From: Medakamo hakoo
Lineage: Eukaryota; Chlorophyta; Trebouxiophyceae; Coccomyxaceae
Length of the DNA: 64,000 nucleotides
Reading direction: 5' to 3'
Assembly: GCA_026636295.1 (NCBI GenBank)
Contig: CP089460.1
Location: 806,001 to 870,000, forward strand
In this document: one piece after another, positions 1 to 10,041 of the stretch
Layout of the letters: each line of letters starts with the position of its first letter
Position numbering within the stretch: the first letter of the stretch is position 1
Notes under the pieces: model-generated
Database searches by the model: none
Seen by the model: only the letters and a program-made list of their open reading frames with translations
Told to the model about the DNA's origin: nothing
Position numbers and translations under genes: made by a program

Positions 1-429
1 CACTGCATGCAGGTCGGCAACTACACCCTCCCCCAACGCTTGGGTGCCCTGGCCCTGCGCGGCGCCCAATTCTTCGGCGTGGGCGCGGGCGCCGCGGCGC
101 TGGGCCACTCCGCGACCGTCGCGATGGTTGCCCAGCAGAAGAAAGCGGCCGCGGCGCGCGGCGAGGCGCCGCCCAAACTGAAAAAGGGGGAGGCGCCACC
201 CAAGGAGCTGGGCCCCATCGTCGATACCGCGGCCGCGTGGGGCGTGTTCATGGCCCTGTCCTCCAACGCGCGCTACCAGCTCGTCAACGGGTTTGAGGAG
301 CGCGTGCTCGACCCGCTCCCCCTGCCGCCGCTGGCCAAGTCGGTCGCCACCTTCTGGCTGCGGTTCGGCAACACGTTTGTCGGCACGGTCAACTGGATGT
401 GGTGGGCCAAGCTGGTGGGCGTGCAGTGA
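1..429 (+). CDS. RETICULATA-related (DUF3411) plastid envelope protein, C-terminal part
   Basis: The reading frame is open from the window edge to a TGA at 427-429, so only the last ~142 residues are seen and the start lies outside. The tail resembles the C-terminal half of plant RETICULATA/RER proteins. These are plastid envelope membrane proteins affecting chloroplast and mesophyll development, of unknown biochemical activity. Visible family traits are a hydrophobic stretch with FFGVGAG, the phrase SSNARYQLVNG, a second hydrophobic helix, RFGNTFVG and the ending AKLVGVQ. A Lys/Pro-rich loop lies between the helices. The gene is convergent with the thiamine pyrophosphokinase gene, with about 100 bp between stop codons. 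The family call is fairly firm; the exact paralogue cannot be set from this fragment. Confidence 0.8.
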   Translation, partial: HCMQVGNYTLPQRLGALALRGAQFFGVGAGAAALGHSATVAMVAQQKKAAAARGEAPPKLKKGEAPPKELGPIVDTAAAWGVFMALSSNARYQLVNGFEERVLDPLPLPPLAKSVATFWLRFGNTFVGTVNWMWWAKLVGVQ

Positions 430-528
430 CAAGGAAAACACACACGAGGGAGGGGGGAGGGTGTGCGTGTGGGCGCGCGAGTCCGTGAAAAAAAAGGAAT
501 GTTTTCGTTTTGTGTGTTGTTGCCCCCT

Positions 529-1623
529 CTACAGGCCGGCCTCGCTCGTCCACAGCAGCCGCCCGCCGCCGCCGCCGCCGCCACTCGCGTCCACCACCAC
601 CCTGGGCTGCCCCCCCTCTCCCCGCCCGACCACCCGGTTGCTGGTGGACTGCAGGCCGCCGACCGCGAGGGGCGGGGAGGCGGTCCCCAGGTCCCAGGCC
701 AGGCCCGACGTGACGACGCGCAGCGGCGGTCCGAGCGCGACGAGGCCGCAGTGCCCTCCCGCCTCCCGCGCCGCCGGCTCGATCGCGACGGCCCCCGCCC
801 CGGTCGGCACCGCGCGCGCCAGGGACCCGCCGTCCCCGACCAGCACCAGGTTGGGCGCCCAGGCGCCTTCGACCGGCTTCCAGAGGGCGTTGATCGCGGA
901 CAGCGTGTGGTCGAGGCGCCCGCCCAGCGCGCCGAGCGCAATGACGGTCGTGGCGCCCCACTCCCGCCCGCCCCCCGTCACGGCCGCGTGCACGTACGCC
1001 AGCGCTTTCTCCAAGTCGGTCGTGTCCTGGTCGGCCGAGCCGTCGACGATGGGCACGCCGGCCGAGGCGTAGTAGGACGCCGCGGCGGGCGAGAGCGAGT
1101 CCAGGTCGCCGACGATGGCGGACGGCAGGAAGCGCGCCCGCGCGTCGTCCGGCTGCTCTGCGTCGGCGTCGCCGGCGCCTACCCACCCTGGCGCGTCGGC
1201 GAACAGCCGGTTCGCGCCGCCGTCCGCGCAGACGACAAGGTCGGCCCGGGCCAGCAGGGCCGGCGTGAGGCGGGGGGGCAGGCCGTGGTTGAGGATGATG
1301 ACGCACAGGTAGTAGGGCGCGCGCGGGGGGCCCGCGCCCGCCCCGGTGGACGTGCGGGCGTCAGCCTCGTCCAGAAACCAGGAGGACAGTGTGATGGGGG
1401 CGGGGGACGCCGGCGACAGGGCGGCGGCGGCTGGTGCTGGAGGGGGGGGCATGCGGGCGGCCGGGGGCGCGGGCGCGGGCCGAGGTCGCGGCCGCCGCCC
1501 GGCGATGCCAGGGCCGGTGGCTGGCTTGCGCCTGTGTGTCAGGCTAGGACAGGCGGTTGAGGTGACAGCACGGGAAGACGGGGACGGGTGGAGGCGACAG
1601 GCGGGGCGGGCGGCGGCAGGCAT
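529..1623 (-). CDS. TPK: Thiamine pyrophosphokinase
   Basis: This enzyme makes thiamine diphosphate from thiamine and ATP. Visible family motifs in order are CADGGANRL, VGDLDS, DQDTTDLEKAL, GALGGRLDH and, near the C-terminus, TSNRVV; these form the nucleotide and thiamine pocket. No intron is needed. The open frame starts at 1623 and gives 364 residues, but its first 57 residues are Pro/Arg-rich. A second ATG at 1450-1452 would give about 307 residues, closer to the usual length of 240-270. If the long form is used, the extension could be a targeting peptide; I cannot decide. A Gly-rich run sits just before the C-terminal LLWTSEAGL. It is divergent from the HMG-box gene, sharing a ~150 bp upstream region. 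Confidence 0.9.
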   Translation of the reverse strand: MPAAARPACRLHPSPSSRAVTSTACPSLTHRRKPATGPGIAGRRPRPRPAPAPPAARMPPPPAPAAAALSPASPAPITLSSWFLDEADARTSTGAGAGPPRAPYYLCVIILNHGLPPRLTPALLARADLVVCADGGANRLFADAPGWVGAGDADAEQPDDARARFLPSAIVGDLDSLSPAAASYYASAGVPIVDGSADQDTTDLEKALAYVHAAVTGGGREWGATTVIALGALGGRLDHTLSAINALWKPVEGAWAPNLVLVGDGGSLARAVPTGAGAVAIEPAAREAGGHCGLVALGPPLRVVTSGLAWDLGTASPPLAVGGLQSTSNRVVGRGEGGQPRVVVDASGGGGGGGRLLWTSEAGL

Positions 1624-1772
1624 TGGGGCCCCCCCAGCGCCGCAAAGGAAAGAGTGGCCAGCGCCCGGCGCGGCGCCCTCCGCCGCCGCTCGCCTCCACT
1701 CGCCTCACTCCACCAATTCTGCCCCCCCCCCCCTCCCTCCCTCTCAACACCCCCAAAAACACAACAACCGCA
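1624..1772. promoter_or_regulatory. Shared divergent promoter region (TPK / HMG-box gene)
   Basis: A gap of about 150 bp lies between the longest TPK start (-) and the HMG-box ATG (+) at 1773, so both promoters must overlap here. The right half is pyrimidine-rich with a C run and then an A/C-rich leader just before the ATG. No TATA box is visible. Confidence 0.5.
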
Positions 1773-3811
1773 ATGACCTGCTCCCCACCTCCCCCACCCG
1801 CCGACGTGGACGCCCAGCTGGCCGCCATGCTGGCCGCGGACGAAGAAGCCGCCGCCGCGGAAGAAGGAGCCGCGGCGGCGGCGCCGGAAGTCGAGGTGAG
1901 AGTGGGAAGGGAGGGCGGAGCCATAGGTGCGGCCGTGTGCAGTCCGCGTCCGCGCTCACACGCGCCCCGCCCACCCACGCCCACACAGGCGCCCGTGCCT
2001 GACGCCCCTGAGCCCGCTGCTGAAGGCAAAGGAGAGGCGGCGCCCGCCGAGGTGAGGTTGGGGGGCGGCACGTGAGAGCAAAAAGGAAAGCGCGCGCAGC
2101 GCGCGCGGGCGGGGTGTGGAGTGCCGCTGCCCACCACCACCCTCGGCACCCTCCGCCTCCACCGCCCTCGCCCGGTGCGCCTCGGGCGGGCAGGGTGGCG
2201 CGTCAGGGCGCGGTCCGAGGTGGTGGGGAGGGGTGGACACGCGCCTGTTTCCTCCACCCGCCCCCTCTCCACTCCACTCCCCTCCACTCCCACTCCCTGA
2301 ACACACAGCCCGCGGCGCCGCCCGCGCCCGTCGTCGCCGCGCCTCCCCCGCCGCCCGCGCCCGCCGCCCCGCCCGCCGCGGCGGTCGCGCCCGTCCTGGG
2401 CAAGAAGCGCGGCAGCGTGGCCGTCCCCGCCGCGCCGGCCGTGCCCTCGGCGGCGGTCGCGCCGGTCGTCGGCCTGGCGCCGACGGCCGTGCCCACGCCC
2501 GCCGCCGCCGCGCAACCGGCGGCGGCCGCCAAGCCCTCGCCCGCGTCCGCGCTGGCCGTGCCCGCTGCCGCTGCGCCCGCGCCGCCGGTCGTCGCGAGCC
2601 GCCGCCCGGCGCGCCCGGCCGCCCTGGCCGTCGCTCCGGCCGCGGCGGCCACCACGGCTCTGGCTCCGTCCGCAGCCACCGCGGCCACCGCGGCCGCCGC
2701 CCCGGCCCGCACGAAGTCCGCGTACCAATTCTTCTGCGACGCCAAGCGGGCGGGGGTGGTGGCCGCCAACCCGGGCGCGGCCTTTGCGGACGTGGCCAAG
2801 GCGTTGGGCGCGGCCTGGGCCGCGGAAGCGGACAAAGCGCCGTACGAGGCGGCTGCCGCCGCCGCCAAGGCCGCCGCCCCGCCCAAGCCCGCGGGCGGCG
2901 GCGGCGGCGGCCGCGCGAAGAAAGGCGGGCCGGCCGGGCCGTCCGCGTACGGCCTGTTCTGCGCGGACATGCGCCCGACGCTGGCGGCCGCCAACCCGGG
3001 CGCGGACGTGGGCGCCATGTCCCGCCTGCTGGGCGCGGCGTGGAAGGGCGCGGACGCGGGCGTGAAGGCGCAGTACGAGGCCGCGGCCGGCGCGGCCAAG
3101 GCCGCGTGCGCGGCCGCGGCTGGAGGTGGGGGCGGCGGCGGCGCGCCCGCCGCCGCCGCCAAGAAAAAGCGCAAGGCTCCCCGTCCGGACGCGGCCGACC
3201 CGGAGTTTGACGCGCAAGCGACCGCCAACGCGGCCGGCCGGCCGTCGCCCGCCGAGCGGTCTGTGGCCGAGGACGACGCCGAGCGCGCGGCCGTGGACTG
3301 GGCCGCCCACCCGGCGACGGCCGTCCTGGGCGAAACGGAACGCGGCCACTACATCGTCGCGCGCGCGGGCCTGGCCCTGTCGGACTACGGCCTGGTGGAC
3401 GCGGCCGCGGCCAAGCGCGCCCGCCTGGGCGGCGGCGGCGAGGTGTCGGACGCCGACACGGACGCGGCCGCCGCCCTGCCGCCCGCCCTGGTCGACGAGT
3501 ACGAGGCGTCGGCGTCCGCCTTTGACACGGCGCTGCACGCCCACACGGAGGGCAACGCGCTGGACCTGGACGGCCTGGCCGCGGGCGACGCGCTGGAGGC
3601 GTGCGCCTTCCTGGGCGCCCTGCGCGAGGACGGGTACCCCCTGCACGGCCGGGCGGCGGGCGTGCGGTGCAAGAAGGACCGCCTGATCTCCGTCCCCATG
3701 CTGGGCCTGTCGCGCCTGGTCCAGCGCGCCCTGGACGTCGAGCGCGCGGGCCGGGCGAAGGCCGAGGCGGAGCTGGCGGCTTTGAAAGCGACGCTGGGCG
3801 GTGGTGCTTGA
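1773..3811 (+). CDS. Two-HMG-box chromatin protein, Ala-rich
   Basis: Likely a non-sequence-specific DNA-bending nuclear protein of the HMGB type. Exons by splice signals and frame are 1773-1895, 1989-2051 and 2309-3811, all phase 0, giving about 562 residues. The ATG follows a clean leader, and the N-terminus is acidic and Ala-rich. After a long Ala/Pro linker come two HMG boxes. Box 1 (about residues 197-252) starts TKSAYQFFCDAKR; box 2 (about 272-330) starts PSAYGLFCADMRP. Both keep the small hydrophobic and aromatic core but are Ala-rich and lack some usual basic residues, so binding strength is uncertain. A nuclear-localisation-like KKKRKAPR follows near residue 346. The C-terminal 200 residues match no domain I know and end in a short charged coiled segment. 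Confidence 0.8.
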
Positions 3812-3912
3812 GTGCGTGAGTGCTGTGTGGGCGCGCGCCCCGCCCCCGAACTGAATGAAAAGAGAGGGCGGTGGAAATAACGGCGGGGCGCGCAAGAGAG
3901 GCGGGATGGAGA

Positions 3913-3990
3913 GAAAGAGAGAGAGAGAGAGAGCGTGCGTGCGTGCAAAAGAAAAGTCTGCGTGAACCAAAAGAAAAGAGAGAGGCGCGT
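3913..3990 (+). repeat. Direct repeat copy A (GA tract plus 58-bp core)
   Basis: A GA run followed by a near-unique core containing GAAAAGTCTGCGTGAACC and AAAAGAAAAGAGAGAGGCGC. The same unit recurs in the same orientation at 6324-6413 with only a couple of differences in the core. The two copies bracket the patatin-like gene. Copy A lies about 100 bp after the HMG-gene stop; copy B lies about 25 bp after the lipase stop. Confidence 0.85.
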
Positions 3991-4214
3991 GCAGCCAGCG
4001 GGGGGGCGGCCGGGTGGACCCCGCTGCTCGCACCAGCGCCTGGACGGGGGTTACCCCGCCCACGCCCGGCCGAAAGCCGGGTACGACCACTCCCTCACCA
4101 TGATCGGCGACCGCGTATTCTGTTCGGCGGCGAGACGGCCGGCTGGGCCCGGCGGTGTGTGTGACACACGCCGGTGTTGTGTGCCAACACACACACACCA
4201 CTTTCCGCGCTACG

Positions 4215-4235
4215 AAAAGTGAGGCCCTCACTTTT
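4215..4235. promoter_or_regulatory. Perfect 10-bp-arm palindrome upstream of the lipase gene
   Basis: The arms AAAAGTGAGG and CCTCACTTTT are exact reverse complements separated by one base. It sits 44 bp before the lipase ATG in an unusually AT-rich patch. It may be a dimeric DNA-binding site or a 5'-leader hairpin; the sequence alone cannot tell. Confidence 0.5.
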
Positions 4236-4278
4236 TACATAATAATTTTGTGTAACCCCCGGCCACAAGCCACGAAGC

Positions 4279-6301
4279 ATGGCACTCGCACTCGCCCTCT
4301 CCGCCCTCTTCGTCGCTTCGGCGGCCGAGCCGGGGGCGGGAACGCTGGACCCGTTCCCCTCGCTGCGGTCGGTAGGCGACACGGTGTACACCAGCGTTTC
4401 TGAAGCAATTGCCAACAAAACAAGGGATGACGTCACGGCTGTCGCAGTTAAAGGTTAGCACGTACGCACACTTCAGCGGGTGCAGGCCCATCCAACGATG
4501 CTTGCAAGTCTTGACTGTGAAAGTGGATGGGTGTGAAAGTGGTTGGGCGTAGGGCGTCTTGGCCGGGGCCACCACGTGACACACCCACCACTACTGCGCG
4601 TGCAATGGCGCGCACGGCCCACTCCCGTGCGCTTTGCCGCACCCACCCCACCCACCCACCCACCCTCACACACACACACACACAACCGCAGCTGCCATCA
4701 GCGAGAAGTCTCACGCCGTCCTCGATGCCGTACACGATGCTACGGACCCGGCCGGCCCCGTGCTGCTCGCAAAGTTTCATGCGATCGACGACGCGGAGTA
4801 CGCTGCACGCCGGGCGGGGTGCGACCCCGCCACCCGCGAAAAAAAGTCGCGGCCGGACGCGTACGCGTTCCTGGGGTCGGGCAACCTCCTGCCGTACTAC
4901 CAGGGCGTTGTGCAGGGGCTGCAAGACCGCGGCGTGCTGACGCCGGAGGTCCTGTCCAGCGCCAAATTCGCCGGCTTCTCGGGCGGGTCATTGACGGCGG
5001 TGTTGACAGGTGAAGACCTGGGGCCGGCCCACCCCGCGCACGACCACCGGCCCAGATTGGATTGGGCGCCCAGGCGCCCACCCACCCACCCAATCCCCAT
5101 CCACCCACCCACTCGCACACACAGGTCTCGGCTGGTCGGGCGCCAAGCAGTACGCTCTGTACAAAAAGATTTTCTTTGACATCCTGGCCTGCAAACAGGC
5201 GGCCGGGCCCAATCCTGCCGCCCAGCTGCAGTGCACCCTGAACGGTGTTGGCATCCCGATCGTGCGTGCGGCTCTCGCCGGCACCGATGTGCCTGCCGCG
5301 ATCAATGGTCGCCTATCGCTTTGGGCGTGCCAAGTGAATGCCATGGGGACGACGCTGGATGGATCAGTGGCCCAGGGCACGAGCAAGGTGAGCTGAATCC
5401 ATTTGCTTCAAGGCCGGGAGGGTTTGCGACGCGTCTGCTCCCCCACGAATTCAACACTCCCACCCCCGCCGCCCCCCGCTTAACCTGCGCCCGCGTAGTG
5501 GTCGTCCAATGACGACGTTCTGGCCAATATCATGGTGTCAGACCAGATCCCCTGCTTCACGACTGACACTTTCTACAATGTGTTCCGAGGTAGGTCTGTC
5601 GGGCGGAGAGGGACCGTGGACCTCGCCTGGCGATGATGTGAGTCAGGCCGCCGCACCCATCACCCTACGCCCCATCTTGCATCCCCGGACAGGTGCCCCC
5701 TATATCGACGGCGGCTACTGTACCGACTACGCACAACTGTGCCCCAAGGATGCAGCGAAATGCCTCAAAGTGTCCACCGAATTTCTGGGGCCGGCGCTGC
5801 CTGCACCGTTTCCGACCGAGCAGAGTGCGTTTTTTCTTGCGTTCTGCATGTGCGGGTGGGGCACACACACACACACTCACACACACACGCACACGCACAC
5901 ACGCACACACACGCACACACGCACACACACGCACACACACAGACTGTCCGGTCGGGGTCGTGCCGTTCAACTACCTGCCCAACATCGGCAAGCCGTACTA
6001 CACGCCCGGTGACCGGTCGTCATGGACGCTGCCGCAGGGCAGCTGCCTGTCGGAGACCGACAAGGCGGCCATCAACACGCATCCCCGCCACGTGCCGCAG
6101 GGGGTGACTGCCAAGCCTGACATTCACCCCGCGTTCTACGCGTCGCTGCCGCCCGAGTTTGAGAACGGGTGCGCGTGGCTGAACGCCGGCTTTGTGCCAC
6201 AGCCAGCGCCCACGTACAATGCCACGCTGGACGCCATGTTCAACCATGGGGTCGTGTCAGGGACGGGCTGGGCTGACGCGAACGGCTATTGCTCAAGCTG
6301 A
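4279..6301 (+). CDS. Secreted patatin-like phospholipase / acyl hydrolase
   Basis: Predicted Ser-Asp dyad lipid acyl hydrolase. Six exons fit frame and signals: 4279-4453, 4692-5009, 5125-5387, 5499-5589, 5693-5824 and 5943-6301, giving 445 residues. The N-terminus MALALALSALFVASAAEP is a convincing signal peptide. Patatin landmarks are the glycine-rich oxyanion-type segment LGSGNLLPYYQG followed by GLQDRGVL, the nucleophile elbow GFSGG (Ser155) and the Y-I-D-G-G motif (Asp288). The C-terminal ~110 residues contain several Cys, suiting an extracellular protein. Intron 5 is almost wholly CA microsatellite. Codon use is visibly less GC-biased than in neighbours, and two direct repeats bracket the gene. 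Substrate is unknown; phospholipids or galactolipids are both possible. Confidence 0.8.
5866..5942 (+). repeat. CA/CACG microsatellite filling intron 5 of the lipase gene
   Basis: Alternating CA with scattered CG units runs directly into the acceptor AG at 5941-5942. The repeat thus serves as the 3' splice-site tract of this intron. Confidence 0.9.
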
Positions 6302-6832
6302 GGGAGGTCACCGGGCGCTCCCTAGAGAGAGAGAGAGAGAGAGAGAGAGCGTGCGCGTGCGTGCGTGCAACAAGAAAAGTCTGCGTGAACCAAAAGAAAA
6401 GAGAGAGGCGCGTTCCCGGGCAGTGTGTCAACAAGTGAAGACGGCGGCGAACCAGGACGCCGCCGGGGCGCGGTGGCCTGAAAAAAAATGACGGCAGCAG
6501 AGGCGGAGGGCGGAGGCGGATGGAGCGGACGCCTGGTTGGAGGGGGCCTGCGCAGTCAGAGCGACGAAAACGGCGCGAGACGGTGACGGCGCGCCAAGAA
6601 AAAAACAAACGCACAGCAGAGAGCGACTGCACGCGCCTTTCCGTCTACCCGCTTCAGGTGCGAGAGTCGGGGAGTCCACGCCCCACCCTCCCACGGCGCC
6701 CGGCCGGCCAGCGAGCCCGGAATTGGCCGGCGTGTTTTGCGGCTTGCCATCGCGCCGCATAGAGCGAGCGTCTCACACCCCCTCCCTCCCACACACAGGA
6801 AACCGCACGCCCTTCCGCCCTACTCCGCTCCA
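6302..6832. other. Intergenic region with repeat copy B; KCS upstream region
   Basis: It begins with the lipase 3' flank, a GA tract and repeat copy B (6324-6413). The rest is purine-rich sequence with several A runs leading to a C-rich leader before the ketoacyl-CoA synthase ATG at 6833. No coding or RNA gene is supported. Confidence 0.5.
6324..6413 (+). repeat. Direct repeat copy B (GA tract plus core)
   Basis: Second copy of the unit at 3913-3990, in the same orientation. It has a longer GA run and two extra bases in the GTGC stretch; the core GAAAAGTCTGCGTGAACC is identical. It lies just downstream of the lipase stop codon. Confidence 0.85.
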
Positions 6833-8769
6833 ATGGGCCGTGGTGGGTCGGTCTCTGGCGTCCAGGGTCACGACGTCCGGGCGGCCCTGGGCGCCATGTC
6901 GCGTAAGTTTTGGCGGAGGAACCTTTTTTTGTCTCTGTGCGTGCGAGGAGCGAGCAGGAAGGCGCACGCATGCGCCCTGCCCTTGGACCCTCTGACGGCG
7001 GCCCGCCGGGGCCGCGACCGCGAGCTCCGAGTGCAGGCAGGGCTCCAACACGCACGAGAGTGAAAAAGGCCGGGACTTGGGCGGCTTGAAGCCCCCTGTC
7101 GGGCGCGCCCTTTTTTTCGAGCGCGCGGCGCGAGGCTCGGCAACCACGGCGGCCCCCTCTCCACCCTGTGCTTTTTTTGCCACCTCCCAGGGTTCCCGCG
7201 TCCGGGGCTTTGCCTTGCGAGCGTGCGCGGGACAGGTCAACTCTCACGCCCTCCACCAACCTCAAAAACACACGCGCAGCCGAAACCCGCGCCGCCGTCG
7301 CCCGGTCGGCGTCGGCCGCCGTGCGCTTTGCCGTCGACCACGCGGCCGCCCTCGTCCTCGTGCCCCTCGCCGCCCACGCCGCGCGCCGGGGGCTGGACGC
7401 ATACAACTCTGGCGCCCTGCACGCCCGCCTGGCCTGGGCGTCCGCGTCGGCTGTGCAGGTCGACTTCCTGACGCTGGGGCTGTTTGCGGCCGTCGCGCTG
7501 CCCCTGGTGGCCGCCCTCGCATTCCGCGCCGCCTTCCCGCGCCGCGGCCGCACCTACCTCGTCGACTTTTACTGCTACCGCCCGCCCGACCGCAACCAGA
7601 CGACGCACGAAGAGCTCGTCCGCGGGTCCGGCACGACGGGGCGGTATACCCAGCAGTCGCTGGACTTTGTGCAAAAAGTCATGTCCATCTCCGGGCTGGG
7701 CAACGCGACCTTCCTGCCCGACGCCGTCCGCGCGGGCCTGGAACGCCCGGTGGAAGTCACCATGGCGGCGGCGCGCGCCGAGTCCGAGGGCGTCCTCTTT
7801 GCGTGCGTGGCCAAGCTGTTGGCCCGCACGGGGCTGAAGCCGACGGACGTCGACGCCCTCATCGTCAACTGCACCGCCTTCTCGCCCACCCCGTCCCTGT
7901 CCGCGGCGGTCGTCAACCACTTCCGCATGCGGAAAGACGTCCGCACCTTCTCGCTGCACGGCATGGGCTGCGCCGCCTCCGTCATCGCCATCGACCTGGC
8001 GCGCGACCTGCTCGCGTCCAACCCGGGCATGCGCGTCGTCGTCGCCGGCACGGAAAACATTCTGTGGAACCTGTACTTTGGCAACCAGCGGTCCATGCTC
8101 ATCACCAACTGCCTGTTCAGGACGGGCGGCGTGGCGTACCTGCTGTCCAACCGGCGGGACGACGGGCGGCGGGCCAAGTACGTGCTGGGCCACCTCGTCC
8201 GCACGCACCTGGGCGCGGACGACGAGGCGTACAACGCCGTCATCCAGCGGGAGGACGAGCAGGGCGTCCTGGGCGTCAAGATTGGGAAGGAGCTCATGGA
8301 GACGGCGGGCCGGGCGTTGGAAGCCAACCTGACGGCGCTGGGCCCCAAGGTGTTGCCGCTGTCGGAGAAACTGTTGTTCGCCGGCCACTGGGTCGCGGCC
8401 CGGGTCGCGCGCGCGCGCGGACGCGGGAAGCCGCAGCGCCGCCACGTCCCCGACTTCAAGCGGGCCTTTGACCACTTTGCCATCCACCCGGGCGGCAAAG
8501 CGGTCATCGACGGCGTCGGCAAGGCGCTGGGCCTGTCTCACGCCCAGTCCCTGCCCATGCTGGCGCCCTTTGAACGGTACGGCAACACGTCGTCGTCGTC
8601 CACCTGGTACGCGTGGAGCTACATCGAGGCGGAGCAGGGCGTGCGCAAGGGGGACCGGCTGTGGCAGCTGGCCTTTGGCAGTGGGTTCAAGTGTTGCAGC
8701 GCGACGTGGACGGCGTTGCGGGACTGCAACGAAGCGCACGACGCGTGGACGGAGACGCCGACGGAGTGA
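6833..8769 (+). CDS. KCS: 3-ketoacyl-CoA synthase (FAE1-type elongase)
   Basis: Condensing enzyme of very-long-chain fatty acid elongation, adding malonyl-CoA to acyl-CoA in the ER. Two exons fit (6833-6902 and 7280-8769), giving 519 residues, close to the plant length of about 500. The first exon encodes only 23 residues, and its donor is a strong GTAAGT. Two hydrophobic N-terminal segments match the ER anchors of the family. The catalytic triad is visible: Cys254 in HGMGCAAS, His426 in IHPGGKA and Asn459 in YGNTSSSS. The His-Asn spacing of 33 is that of the plant enzymes. The segment GVAYLLSNRR and the closing FGSGFKCCSATW are also typical. Chain-length preference cannot be read from sequence. 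Confidence 0.92.
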
Positions 8770-9073
8770 GCCGAGGTGTAGACGGGCGGGCGGCGCGTGC
8801 GTGCGTGCGTGGGGGGTGAAGCCCCCTTCCCTGCTTTTCTGTTTTTGAGTGAGCGTGTGTGTGTGTGTGTGTGTGTGGGCGTGGGCGTGGGCGTGCGGTG
8901 TGGGCCATTGGCGCGAAGAACTGTGTGTGTGTGTGACTATGTAAAACTTTTTCTCGAGGGTTTGCGGGTGAGAGTTTTCTATCCATCGGAGGAACAGTGG
9001 CTCATTCCAGCATTGCGCATCCAACCCTTCGCCTCCTTGCCGTCACACCCTCCCACCCACCCACCCACCCACC
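8770..9073. other. Intergenic region, GT-rich
   Basis: 3' flank of the KCS gene with GT tracts at about 8855-8878 and 8922-8934, and a GTGGGC minisatellite-like stretch between them. A C-rich (CCCA repeat) leader runs into the next ATG at 9074. Nothing coding is supported. Confidence 0.5.
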
Positions 9074-9921
9074 ATGCCCGCCGCCCTCATCTCCCGCGCC
9101 AACGTGCTGTCCACCCGCCGCTCTGCTGCTCCGCGCAGCCGTGTCGTCGCGGCCGCGGCGGCGCCCCGCCCGCTCGAGCAGGTGAGAGGGTTTTGGATGC
9201 ATGCGTGCGTGCTTCGCTCCAGCATTGCGCCGTTTTGCCGGCGACTCAGCGACTGCGCGGGCGTGCTGACTCGCTGGATGCCGAGCCTCGATACCTGCAA
9301 GTCTATACGTGCAGGCGAAAGGCTCGGCTGGCGGCACCTTGGCACCGCGGCGGCGTGTCGGAGAGTTGCACCACGCGCGCGCCAATTTCTCCATCCAACC
9401 ATCCACACCCTCCACCCACAGGCCGCCCGCACCGCCGCTGCCTTCGGCCTGGCCCTGACTCTGGCCCTGGGCGCTCCTGGACACGGTGAGTTTTCCTGTC
9501 TGACGGATGGGCAGCCCTGCAAACGCGTGCTGACGTAGGAAAAACCGCCGCCCTCAGATTTTTTTCCCTACCACGATCCCGCCTGTCGCTCACCTTCCTT
9601 GAAACCGACCACACAGCTCTCGCCGCCGCCCCCGCCGACCTGGCCGGCAAGGCCATCACCGACTTTGAACTGCTCGAACCCGCCGTCGAAGAAGCCGCCG
9701 TCGACGGTGTGCTGGCCGCCAAGCTGGGCGCGGCCGAAGCGAAGGAGGTCGTCGCGGAGGCGGAAGACCTGGAGCGGGCGGTCACGGCGCTGGAGGTTAA
9801 GATGGACGAGTCCATCGGCGCCGACACGGCGGCTGTGGACGAGGCCGCCGCACCCATCGCCGCCCGCGTGGACCAGCTGGCCCGCCTGATTGCCCTGGTG
9901 GGCGGCGGCGTCAACAACTGA
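9074..9921 (+). CDS. Small predicted thylakoid-lumen protein, unknown function
   Basis: Three exons fit frame and signals (9074-9181, 9422-9485, 9617-9921), giving 158 residues. The N-terminus is Ser/Arg/Ala-rich like a plastid transit peptide. It is followed by a hydrophobic stretch (AAAFGLALTLALGAPG) and an ALA-AA cleavage-like site, so a bipartite lumen-targeting signal is likely. The mature part (~90 residues) is acidic, Ala-rich, predicted helical and ends LIALVGGGVNN. It has no cysteines and no motif I recognise. Length and layout recall small lumenal photosystem or oxygen-evolving subunits, but no family match is claimed. An isolated TG microsatellite lies just after the stop. Confidence 0.65.
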
Positions 9922-9972
9922 AAGCGCAAAAAAATGAAACGACAAAAAACTTGAACCCCCACCCCCCTTGTG

Positions 9973-10041
<69 letters not shown>

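Larger units (their letters stand above)
3812..4278. other. Intergenic region with GA tract, repeat copy A and palindromes
   Basis: This is the 3' flank of the HMG gene and the upstream region of the lipase gene. It holds a GA tract at about 3905-3932, the first copy of a 58-bp direct repeat (3933-3990), a GT/CA imperfect palindrome near 4151-4200 and a perfect 10-bp-arm palindrome at 4215-4235. No coding signal is supported. Confidence 0.6.

Noticed and set aside
3900-4000. Repeat copy A as a CRISPR or long-terminal-repeat element
   Set aside because: Only two copies in 64 kb, no spacers, no element coding region between them beyond an intron-bearing host-type gene, and no target-site duplication visible.
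1544-4231. An 895-codon - strand frame opposite the HMG gene
   Set aside because: Composed of Arg/Gly repeats and microsatellite peptides; the + strand carries recognisable HMG boxes with splice signals.
5860-5945. His-Thr repeat peptides encoded by the CA tract
   Set aside because: The tract is an intron; flanking exons join in frame across it.
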